Shown here: in pieces, positions 13,801 to 25,000 of the stretch
Layout of the letters: every line of letters starts with the position of its first letter
How positions within the stretch are numbered: the stretch's first letter is position 1
NCBI RefSeq assembly: GCF_016859285.1
Contig: NC_053407.1
Coordinates: forward strand, 18,328,632 to 18,392,631
Direction of reading: 5' to 3'
From: Xiphias gladius
Taxonomy: Eukaryota > Chordata > Actinopteri > Istiophoriformes > Xiphiidae
Length of the DNA stretch: 64,000 bases
The notes under the pieces: model-generated
Told to the model about the DNA's origin: nothing
Databases searched by the model: none
The model's input: only the letters and a program-made list of their open reading frames with translations
Position numbers and translations under genes: made by a program

Positions 13801-16800
13801 AAAGGGAAGAAGCTTTTACAAAAGTCATACATTTTATATAATGAATGCTGATAATAAATGATTTGACTTTTCCTATAGGCGCCTCATAACAGATTCAAAA
13901 GTGAAGTTGAAGTACCAGCATTTAATTACGAATAGTTTTGTAGAGGTAAGCTTTGATGTTTTTTGGTTGTTTTTTTTTCTCCTTAATAGTGTATTGGAAT
14001 GGACTATAAAACCCTGATTTATTATGTTGAGCTGTTAGTTTATCCATATGCACAACTTGGAAAAACACAGACCCTCTTTGTACTTAAGCGTCCATGAAAT
14101 TAAGAGTTGATATTCTATCTCTCATTACTTCTTTCAAGTGCAATCGACTGTTAAAGTGGTGCCCTGCACCCGACTGCCATCATGTAGTCAAAGTCCAGTA
14201 CCCAGATGCCAAGCCAGTGAGGTGCAAGTGTGGCCGTCAGTTCTGGTAAGAGAGCTTGTTAAAAAATTGGTGTATTAGATTATTGTGAACTGACAGTGAC
14301 AGTAATTGAATGTTGACTCTGTAAGTTTAACAGTAATTATTAAACATTATTTGAATTTGACTTGCTATGCCTCCTGTTGTTGCAGCTTCAACTGTGGAGA
14401 GAATTGGCACGATCCCGTCAAGTGTAAGGTAAGCCAATGGGGAATATTTTATCAACTTATTATCGCAAGAAATATTTAGCTACTTCTCTTGAGTGAAATT
14501 CTATCACCATCAACATTATTATTTCTTATTCTTATTTTAATACTTTTGTAGTGGCTGAGAAAATGGATTAAGAAATGTGATGATGACAGTGAAACTTCAA
14601 ACTGGATTGCAGCAAATACTAAGGTATGGAATCAATGTGGCTGTTAGTTTTGCCCACTTGCCTGGTTCATGTTGCTAGGGAATTAATGTGATGGCAACAA
14701 AGAAATTTCAGTTGTGGAAATAATGATCATACTGAAGGCTTTTTTTTTTTTTTTTTCCTAAAGTTGGAAAACTCAGTGTTGGCCCAATCAAATCAGCTCA
14801 TTTGTTTGAATAACCTTCCTGGTCCCAAGCTATCAGGCCTTCATTATTATTTCGGACACAACTCTAGACTTATAAGAAGACAGGCCCAAAAAGAACAGTC
14901 AGTTTTAGTATTTTTTTTAATAGCTTCTTAAATCCAAACATCTACTCCCTTTTTAAGTATGTTTTTTTTTCTGTCTCTCTTGAATTCCTCTTTGCTTTTA
15001 CTGCTGTTAGCATTTCATTTTTGTCATTTTTGGCCTTGAGCAGAGACTCAGTGCTTCTCTGAATCACAGAAATCATTAATCCCCTCTCCTGACAGGAGTG
15101 TCCAAAATGCCATGTGACCATTGAGAAAGATGGTGGCTGCAATCACATGGTTTGTCGGAACCAGAACTGCAAAGCTGAGTTCTGCTGGGTCTGCCTTGGT
15201 CCATGGGAACCCCACGGCTCAGCCTGGTAAGAACTTTAAATCTATAGAGTAGATGACTTGTGCCTCGTTGGAATATACTTCAAGTAGGTCTTTATTGATA
15301 GTAGTATTGATGGTAAAAAAAACTTTAAACTTTTAAATATGTGGAAAATAAATGATCTTAGGAGAAGTATATCCTTAACAGATATTAAATTGAAATTGTC
15401 GTGCCATTTCATGTCTAAATACATATCTGACATCTGCCATGTTAAATATTGTATATGAAAAAGCATGAGGATATAAAATATTGTCAAACCGTTGTTGTGT
15501 GTCATGGTATTCTGGACAACATTGTTGGTTGTAATGTTTTAGGTACAACTGCAATCGCTACAATGAAGATGATGCCAAGGCAGCCAGAGATGCCCAAGAG
15601 GTAATAAATGATACTCATATTGATAAATTTCAAAACCTTTGCATAATTTTTCACTTTGCCTGTGATGCCACATAATAGCACAATATCAGTGTGCAACATT
15701 CAGCCATATTTGCAACAGGTGTGACTGCCATTCATAAACACACAGAGGTGGCAGCCCCCAAGTATTGTTTGCATCCTGCTGAACTGAGTAACACATGTAC
15801 ATTCCGACGAGAAATCCTGAAAAAATGTATATAATTTGATAAATACCACAACAATTATATAGCCAGCAAAAAAATTATCTATTGAATTATTTGAGAATAT
15901 AATTCACTCCAAATAATCAAACAGTTCCTCATGTACAAAGTTTATCTAAAAACATTGGTAACGATAAGGGGGAAGCTGCTGCGTTAGCCTGATAATAAAT
16001 GTCCATTAAATCTTTGACAACGGGGTTAATTGTTGCGCACTGAAGAATACTGTCTCGCCTGAAATGCCTGCAAATTGTGATTTGGATATTTTGTTATATG
16101 TTGCCGATTATCCAGTACCCAATGAGTTTGAAGCGTTACAGTCAAGTAAAAGTTGAGTTGAGCATGCTTGAGTTAAAGCTAGTTCCATGCTCTTGTGTAC
16201 AGCGCTCCAGGGCAGCCTTGCAGAGGTACCTGTTCTACTGCAACCGCTACATGAACCACATGCAGAGCCTGCGCTTTGAGCACAAGCTCTATGCTCAGGT
16301 CAAGCAGAAGATGGAGGAGATGCAGCAGCACAACATGTCCTGGATTGAGGTGCAGTTTCTGAAGAAGGCTGTGGATGTGCTGTGCCAGTGCCGCTCCACA
16401 CTCATGTTCACTTATGTCTTTGCCTTCTACCTCAAGAAGAACAACCAGTCCATTATTTTTGAGGTATGATAAAAGGGAAACTGTTGGCTTAAATGTCATA
16501 AATGTGAGCAGATGGTGTATGACATAAATAACTAGAGCTATTTTAGTTTTCATATTATTTTTATAAATACCATTTGCAAAACAGTTAGTGCTGTTAAGTG
16601 TTTATCTTGTTAGTAATTACTGCCATTAAATGAAGAATTAATCATTGTAATAGAACTGTGTTTAGTAAGAGTGTTTGTAGTGCAACAATAATTCAACACT
16701 GCAAAGAAAAAAGGAGGAAAAACTCCTGAACTAGGTCTTCACCAATCATGTTGGCTGATTCTTAGGCCTAAAAAACTTATTTTCAAATTTCAGCCTTACA

Positions 16801-18032
16801 GTTTTACTGATTGTGATACCTTAGTAGCAGACAAACAGGTGGGTGAATACATACATTTCTAACAAGGGTTATCATATCAGACCTTCACTGCATGGTTATA
16901 ATGGCACAAAATAATCAAATAACAGTAATATCACAATCATTATTAGCAAAAGAATATTAAAAGTTTACTTTTAAATCCCAACTAATCAGTGTATTTTATA
17001 CTAATGAATCAAAGTTTAAAAGTGAAGCAGTTACATATCCATTTATTGTTATTAGCTGGAAAAAATATAAACAGTATTCCTACTTATTGTGTTTTATTAT
17101 AATACAGTCATGAACACTCCTATATGGCGACGCCCCCATTTCAGCCTTTGAAATATCATCTTTTCAATTCTGTCAAAAAAAGATTTCTAATCATAAATCC
17201 TCAGGCCAAACTCAGATTACAGGTCTATACAAAATTATGAACAATTGTGAAACCACATTCCATCACACAAAAAGACTGCTTTTGTCATAAACCTCAATCA
17301 CGCTGGTACTACAAGACTAGCAATAGAAAATATATTTCCTACATATTATTAGATTATGTTGCCACCATTAGCTTTCTCTCTCTGACACATGTTCATCTCC
17401 CTCACATATCTCGTTCACACACACAGGCTCTCTTGACTCTTGTTACTTACTCTGTACGGTTATGTCTTTTTTGGAAGACAGATTATCCCAGGAAGTTCTG
17501 ACCATGTTTCCATTCGTCATTCCACTCTCGCAGCAGAATGAATCCACTGACAAGACCAAATTAGTCACCCAATTGTTGGGAGGGGCAAATGGGAGGAAAT
17601 TGGCCTATGCTTCCTGTAGTCCGAGCTGGGCCTGAGGCAGGACGCTCCAAAATTTAGAACACATTATGATGGATAACTGACATTTCGGTTTTTTAATCTA
17701 TCCTGTGAAATAGAATAATATTGTTTATCAAATTCTTGGTTCATCAGAACAACCAGGCAGACCTGGAAAATGCCACTGAGGTGCTGTCTGGCTACCTAGA
17801 GCGGGACATCTCCCAGGATTCCTTGCAGGATATCAAGCAGAAAGTACAAGATAAGTACAGGTCAGTGAAGGAAGAATCGTAATCACTGTCTGCCACTGTT
17901 AAGTTTGTGTGTTCTTGGACTCCAATAAATTTATCTTGTGTCTGTAGATACTGTGAGAGCAGGCGAAGAGTGCTGCTACAGCACGTGCATGAAGGCTATG
18001 AGAAGGACCTGTGGGAGTACATTGAGGATTGA
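4820..18032 (+). CDS. ARIH1: Ariadne-1, RBR-type E3 ubiquitin-protein ligase (14 exons, complete)
   Basis: Exons: 4820-5107, 11086-11153, 11283-11430, 12634-12726, 12809-12864, 13879-13945, 14139-14245, 14386-14428, 14552-14623, 15096-15226, 15543-15600, 16203-16463, 17748-17860, 17948-18032. Every junction is GT-AG and phase-matched. Together they give 1590 nt, 529 residues, against 557 in human. Order of domains: acidic N-terminus ([17 protein letters not shown]), UBA-like segment, RING1 (CQICY...[10 protein letters not shown]), IBR, RING2 ([13 protein letters not shown], whose last visible Cys region carries the catalytic thioester cysteine of the family), then the Ariadne autoinhibitory helical domain ending in [10 protein letters not shown]. 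The family works with UbcH7 and with neddylated cullin-RING ligases. The glycine-rich N-terminal stretch of human is much shorter here. The ATG at 4820 starts the conserved MDSDEG; an upstream in-frame TTG is not needed. Intron 1 is about 6 kb and carries a Tc1 transposon. Confidence 0.97.
6806..8405 (+). mobile_element. Tc1-family DNA transposon, inactive, in ARIH1 intron 1
   Basis: Long inverted ends: 'gggtttaacaaaaat...' followed by 'ggaattacagcc' and 'cctcattttcagaggct' on the left (about 6963-7065) recurs inverted at about 8190-8275 on the right. The outer right end continues to about 8405 ('atttggagagtgacacaatttt' when inverted, shown here in two parts at most). A weak left counterpart begins near 6806. 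Inside, plus-strand transposase pieces are clear: [49 protein letters not shown] and [19 protein letters not shown]. The reading frame is interrupted (between about 7605 and 7637, and upstream of 7360). The segment around the second catalytic aspartate (normally DNDPKHT) is deleted or out of frame near 7890-7915, so no working transposase is made. The insertion is intronic and in the same orientation as ARIH1. Confidence 0.85.
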
Positions 18033-19825
18033 GGACACGTCCCAATGCAACGGACTCTTGAGTATCTTGACAAACTAGAGCGCTGATGCAATTTAACAGG
18101 GCAGCACGGGCCTTCTGCCGCCTCTCCTTTGGCAAACCAACCACTTTTGCATCATTTTTCCTGGATTTGTTTAACAAAATCTTAAAAGTAAATTATATTT
18201 AAATAAAAGGTAGAGTAATAAAAAGAAAGTGTACTACAGTATTGTTAGCAACAGAGTGGAGTCTTGAGAAAGCAGAAAATCCATCTTAAACAAATACATC
18301 CTTTTGGCTTGTATTGTAACACCTCCCCTGAACTATCTTATTTTCCTATGTTTTTTGCTTGTGAATCTTTTCTGTTTTGATTTTGACTTTTGTTTTCCCA
18401 TTGGTGTGAATATGTTTTCAACACAGCTTTAATTGTCCTGGCCATGTCTGCAATATGTGGTGAGATCCTTGTCTGGGTGGCTGAATGTTGATAGGCTGAT
18501 TGCAAAGGGGCAAAGACATTTCAGGGGGGGAGAAGAAAAAAAAACATCAAAAGAACAAAGTAGCAAGTCTGTATTTTTCAATTTGTAAATAGTCCATATG
18601 CATGGAAGTTAAAGAGCAAGAGTGGCACGTGTTTGCATAATTTTGAAATTTTGAAATATTTATTCTTTACCAATATTGAAAAAGGTGTACTTTTGCCATG
18701 TAGGTTGAGTCTGTTTACTCCCTCCATAGTGCGTTGGGGTTTGGAGGTCTTTGGCAATAAGGCATTCACCCTATCATCCACAGTCTCTTCAGAGCAGTGC
18801 ATAAGTTACACCTTATCAGTAAATCTAAATGGGGACTGATGGAAAAGATTTCTCTTATTTGCCAAGTGATCAGATAAAAGACTCAGTGAAAGTGCACAGC
18901 TGAGTTAGAAAATCAAGAACAGAAAAAGTTTCACAGTTAAAAGGAAAGGTTGAATGCACTGGCCCTGTGTCCCTCTATTCTAACCTTTTGCCGTACCCTC
19001 TTAGTTTTTTTTAGAGGTGTTTAACATTTAAGAACATTACTAATTATTTGCAAGAGCCAAACTGAGTGACATTCACTCATTTTTTTTTTTTTTTTTTTTC
19101 TCTCTCTCTTTCCTGACGTGGCTTGAGGTAGCCCTCTTAAAGCTCAGATTGCACCTTGGGGATTGAATGAGGGTAATAGAATGTACTGACAGCACAGCTT
19201 TGTAGTGCTGCTAATTGGGCTGGATCACTGTCAAACAGGGTCAGGCATTTGCATCACTCTTGCAGGGAATACTTGGATGGCATGGGACTGATAGTGGCCA
19301 CGCCTCTTTGAAGAGATCTCTTGCCTTGCAGTGAGACTGAACATTGCTTTAAACAGAGCTACACAGATGGACTTGCGTGGGCCAGATGAGGAATATAGGG
19401 CAAACTTCTAAAGGTTGTAGGGCTGTTTTATAACGCTGTTATGCTTTTGCATTAAAGACTGTATTTTTCGCACATGGGTTGAGGATTCGACATTGAAATG
19501 TCAGTGCCCCTCCAGGTTTTGCATTGTTCTGTGTGGTGGTTGCTCTGGTTGTCAAGCTGTCTGCTTGTAAATGCTCGTTCATGTCTCTGCAATATGGCAG
19601 TCTTCACAAGATTGACTGGAGGGGACATGAATATACAGGCACTGATGCAAGTCAGAAGATGACACCAAAGTGTCAGCCATCATTAAAACACATCCTTTGC
19701 CCCAGTTTCAAATCTTTGGGGAATTCTCTCCCAAATGCTTCTTATGTGTTCAAACTTATTATTTTATCCTAGCAAATTATAAACTGTATTGTTTATTTGA
19801 ATAAATGTCATGAGAAATCTCATTT
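18033..19825 (+). other. ARIH1 3' untranslated region (probable)
   Basis: No exon is seen between the ARIH1 stop and about 19.8 kb. AATAAA signals occur at 18202-18207 and 19800-19805, so both a short (about 170 nt) and a long (about 1.8 kb) 3' UTR are possible. Poly-T and CT-rich runs lie near 19080-19110. The reading frames in this stretch have no recognisable similarity. Confidence 0.5.
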
Positions 19826-21930
19826 TTGGGAGTACTGTGTGAGTCATTAGAGTAGGTTTGGTCTCAATCATATTAATTAACCAAACATCCATGATGCATT
19901 TCTGCGCTATGTATTTTGCGATGTAGTGTACTACAGACCTTGGCAGAGCTGTGTCTTCCAGAATAGCGTGGAATTCATTTGGTAACTTTCATTGAATAAT
20001 TTTGATTTTAGGTAAAACTGTTAGCTTTTTTGCACCACTTTTACTTTGCAGATTGTACGATAAAGATCAAGTGGTTGTTTGTATGATGTCACTTTTGAAT
20101 TCATTTTGTCTCTCAAGTCACGAACCAATGATGACGCAAGTTGAATGGATAATTACAAAAGATGGGCTATTTTCATTAAGCTGTCTTGCAGGTAACACAC
20201 CAGCTATAGCTGTGATCATTAGGCTAATATGCTCTCCAGGGTTCACTGTTTTCATTGTGTCTGCTAGTAGTTCATAAACATTTCATAACGTTTGAAGTAA
20301 CAGAAGCAGCTACTTACATTAAACTGAGACATCCAAAAACTTTTAATACTTTTCTACATATTTTTTCTTTATGCTATCAAAGGTGTTTTATTTCCTATTA
20401 GTGTAAAAATGTGGGAGAAATTAGTTGTCTGTTTTGGAGAAAATATTAAAGTGCAAAATGTTGCAAACATCGTTCTGGCATGGGTGGTTGTTTGATAATG
20501 GACACAATGCTTTTTTTTTTTTTTTTTTTGTGGCAGCAGCCATTTTAATTAAAAAAAAAAAACTTTCACCACAATCAATATTTGATGTGTTTTAAAACTG
20601 TGTCCTGAAGAAGACTTACCACTGTGTACTGTGTCACTTATACAAGCATTTCCTGCAAATACAGTTTCCTACCTAATAGCACTTTTGATAAAAAAATGTT
20701 TGCCACTGGATGGGGACAAAGACACTAATTCTAATTTAAAGTTTCACAGTTTAGGTGCCGTTATCTTTCGAAGACAATGCTTACAAAATTGGAAGCTCCT
20801 TTTTCTGGAGTTATTTTTTTCAAACCATGACATCCATACTGATGTGGTGGAAGAAAAAAAAGTGACAAACTTTACCACTTTCATGATCTGTGGGGTGATA
20901 GGTTATAATAGTTATGACTCTGCAATAGACTCAGTAATCACACCATGTTTAAAACGTTTTCCATGCTCAGTGGTAGCATCAGTGGTAAAGATTTAGCAGT
21001 ATGTGAACTTTAGCTTTTTTTTTTTTCAAGAAATCTTGGTCCAGGATTTCTTGAAATCTTTCAAGAACTTTGTTGTGAGTTTTAAAAGAAATGTACATGA
21101 AGTTGTGAAAAATGTGTTTTGGGGAGAAACACCATTTCAACAGTATGACAAAACATGGAATCATTGCAAACATTTATTTAAGACATCAGTAAGTAATATT
21201 TTAATATTCAGACTTCAGAAGTCTTAGAAAATGATACAAAATTAAATTAAAATTCACTTTGAGGTGAAAGTATTCAGGTTCACAGTGATTAAAAACACTA
21301 TGACATGGGAACATCTCAGCCTGTGTGTCATCAAAGATCTCCTGAGCAGCTTAGTACACAACTACATCAATGCCTGTCCAGCTTCAGTTACACACAAAAC
21401 ACCAAGACAATCATCAGGGTAAAAATCACTCTTTGCTATAATGATATACAAGACTGGCACTATTACTGTAAACCTATATACATGTGGCTGGCACTGTTTG
21501 ACAGTGAAGCCCTTTTAAAATGTCCCCATGTCATTTGCTGGTTTCTCATTTCTTACTTGCAAACAAAAAAGTTACTAACTTCACATTTTTTTTCAAACCT
21601 GAAAAGTGGATAATGATGACTTAAAAACAAATACAAATCTTTACATTTGCTTACAATTTAAATTAATTAAAAAAACTAAGGGACATTTGGTTTTTGTATG
21701 TTCTTTAACAGTAAGGCCATGGCATTTCTTTCACATAACCACAATCTAATTTGTGAATAAACCAGAAAAGCTGTTGATAGATGTGTCAAACATGATAAGA
21801 GCTTCAAAAACATCTACAGGATGCTGCATACAGTCCATCCCTAAATGAGAATACGCCCTGTGGCTCTCAAATGACAAAGAATGTTTAGATGACCTCATTA
21901 CAACCAAACAAAAAATAAATAAATAATAAA
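19826..21930. other. AT-rich intergenic DNA between convergent ARIH1 and C15orf39-like genes
   Basis: I see no coding exon or named repeat. Homopolymer T/A runs lie at about 20511-20530 and 20551-20563. A perfect 11-bp inverted repeat (TTCAAGAAATC / GATTTCTTGAA, 9-base loop) lies at 21025-21055. Confidence 0.5.
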
Positions 21931-21946
21931 AAAAAAAGAGTCCAAC

Positions 21947-21952
21947 TTTATT
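21947..21952 (-). terminator. Poly(A) signal for the C15orf39-like gene
   Basis: Plus-strand TTTATT gives AATAAA on the minus strand, about 140 bases past the stop codon at 22091-22093. This would make a short 3' UTR. Confidence 0.5.
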
Positions 21953-22090
21953 CTTCAGGAGGCCAAACAGATATTTAGGCCTATTGGGAAGTGTAAAAAA
22001 AATAAAATAAAAAGGAACCAATTCAAAACTGTCATTGCACTCTGACATGACGAAAAACAAATCTGACATAGCAACATTTGCATGGGGAAA

Positions 22091-25000
22091 CTAGTCTTCA
22101 ATTTTAAGCCAGCCTTTTTTATAGTCTATCAGCAGCTCTAGGTAGTACTTCCACTCTGGCTCACTGTCATACCTGACCTCAAATATGGTCTTTAGAGGGT
22201 TGGTGTGAGCCTCATGGACACACAGCACCTCTCCTTGATACCACACTTCTGATTTGTCATCTTCTTCATACAGATGGCGGATCCTCTTTCCCACCAGGTC
22301 CGGGTAGTAGGACCTCATGGCCCTCCGAGCCCTCTGGACCGCTGAACGCAGGACCCATCGCCTCCTGTTCTCAGCGCTGTGGCAAGCAGATAAGTAGGGA
22401 CAGTATTTGATCTTCAAGAGTGATCTGCGTTTTCTTTTAGAAGAGCTGCTGAGGGGTCTTAAGGCGTGAGAGAAGCTATCTGTTCTCTGCCACCTGTGGG
22501 TTACTTTAGCTGTCCTCCGCTGAGGGTCCCTCTTGCCGCCCACCTCTCCCTCCAAATCCTCGGTCTGTGAGAGCGAAGGATCAGCAAATGTCCCCGAGTC
22601 TGACACTGCCTGGTAGTGCGACTTTTTGCTGTTAAGACCCTCACTAAACATCCTTTTCAGTTTGAGAATCATGCCTGAACAATTCTTGGATCGCACCGGA
22701 GATTTGGCTGCTCCTGGGGACTGACTACCAGGCTGTGGACTGGAGGATTCCTCTGTTTCTGTGTCAGTGGGAGATGGAGAAAGCTCATCCAAGGTTAAAG
22801 GATATGTCCATGAATTCTCAGAAGTTGGGCTTTGGGGAATGAGTGAAGAATCCTGCTCTGCAGTTATAACATCACTTCCTCCATTCTCACTCTCCTCATA
22901 CTGACTGGCACTCCAGCTTTTCTTGCGAAATTCATTCAGCACGCCTCCATTTACAGTCTTTCCTGTGTCATCTTCCTCTTCCTCATCTGACAAACTGTTG
23001 TCCAGAAACATGCGCCTTGAGCTGCTCTTTACCCTGCTTTTTGTTCTATTCCTGTTCAAATGTGATTTTGTTTCCTGGTCCTTCGGGTGTCTCTGTGGGT
23101 GTGACTCTGCGGGCGAGGCTGCTGAGGCAGTGATGTCTGAAAATACAGGAGTCTCTTCACTAACGTCATCTTTTTCTCTGTCAGCGGGATCGTCCATATC
23201 TAATCCTGCAACACAGGGAATACAGCAATAAGGAGGGGTCAAAATACATACACAACCATGCCAGATATATAAAAATGAGATTGCTGACAAAATGGAAAAG
23301 CAGGAGTTAAATAGTTTATAGAATTTACTTAGTGATCAGGGAAAACATTTGGACAGAAAGTTAGAGAGGAATATTGAGGATTTCAGATTAAAAAGAAAAA
23401 AAAAAAAAAAATTTCTCAAGAGACAATTTCCAAAAAGCCAGCTAGCAACCTCAAAGTCCAACACCTCCACACAGGTTGACAAACCAATCCTATAGCACTT
23501 AGCAAACAAGAACAATGAGAGCCCTTTCTATTAATATCAGCAGATATGGTGATTGGACAGTGGGCGTAAATATGAAGGCTGGGAAAACGTCAGCTGCTAG
23601 AAGGGATGCTATCAGTCAGGGATAAAACAGCACCGAGGCAAGGGTAGGACGAGGGAAATGTTCAGATACCAAAGTCAAGTGTTCCCAAACCATGTGAACT
23701 TTTAATAAAGTCAGCAGTGAATGGAAATCTGATTAACCCAAGTCAGTTAGCAAATGCGTGTGCCAAATAATAGCTGTCAAAGGACAGAAAGTAAAAAGGC
23801 AAAGTTAAAAGACAAGTCTGGTGATATAATATATTCATTTTATTGTCAACAAATCCAATGAAAGCACCAAAACAAACAATTAATTAGTCCTTCTAACAAC
23901 TATTGCCCGTGCAGCCAAAGCCTAATATAAAACTTATTTAACAGGGTAAAATCATGATGAGTATGGGCAGTGTAGTTTTTTTTTTTTTTAACCCCACATA
24001 CACCATCCTGCAGCCAAAAGTACTAACTAGTGCACCAAATCTGCAACTGAAAATAGTTAATATAGTCAAACAAGTTAAAAAAAAAAAACAGCAGTACCCA
24101 GCTGTTTTAGGAAATCACTAAGCCATTTAGAAAAAAAAAAATTAAACCTTCAGTAGGAAAAAAATGGGCTGGGGGAGTCAGAAAATATTTAAAGATAGAT
24201 TAACACGTTGTTGGTTCTGCTCTTTTAATTGGGTTAAAAGAGCAGTAACAAAACAATACATCACCAGCCTTATCCCTTAAAGCCACACGGACAAACAGTT
24301 TTCACAACAGCACTTATTTAGTGTCACTTCCCTCTATGACTAAAAAGCACAGAAAAGAGTGACGATCACCATCTTCTGAAAACATGAACTTCTCTCCGAT
24401 CCAAAGGCCTCAAAATGTGCCACCGCACAGTGTAATTCCCCCCAGTGCTGAAGGCTGTCACTTCCTTCCTCTGATAGTGTGATCCACCAGCCTGCCTGAC
24501 CTCTTTAAGGTCCACTAATGCTAAACAAAAAAAAAAAAAAAAAACATGGACAGTTTCTTTTTTCCTCACATTTTTCCAGCTCAGCACCCTCCCATCCACC
24601 CACCAATAACAAGTATAATGTAATCATGCAACTTCTTGTGATTCATTATTGAAAGTCAGCAGAAACTATTCCTTCTCTCTAATCAGAAAAAAAAGCAAAC
24701 AATAGTGAGATTGAGGGACAACATAAAAAATGAATATACCTGGACTCTCTTTTGGACATCAGGTGAAGTGGATTCTGTAAAAAATAAATGGATTTTATAT
24801 TGAATATGTACTGTTTATTTTGATTCGTTCTTTACAAAAGGGCCAATAATGCAGAAAATATGACTACTAAAAGACTGTTTGAGGGACAACTACATAACAG
24901 TCAAAAAATATCGCCTTATAATAAAATCTAAAGGAATCAGAAAATCACACTGTCCACTCAAAGGGGATTTCCAGAAATCTGCAAGGAAAGGCAGGAAGTA

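Noticed and set aside
16179-16553. Minus-strand frame of 124 codons
   Set aside because: Antisense to ARIH1 exon 12, whose plus-strand translation is almost identical to human.
22923-23231. Plus-strand Ser-rich frame
   Set aside because: Antisense to the spindlin-like exon of the C15orf39-like gene.
23206-23290. Frame extension MSAISFLYIW... upstream of the spindlin-like exon
   Set aside because: A strong polypyrimidine tract and AG acceptor end at 23206, so this is intron.
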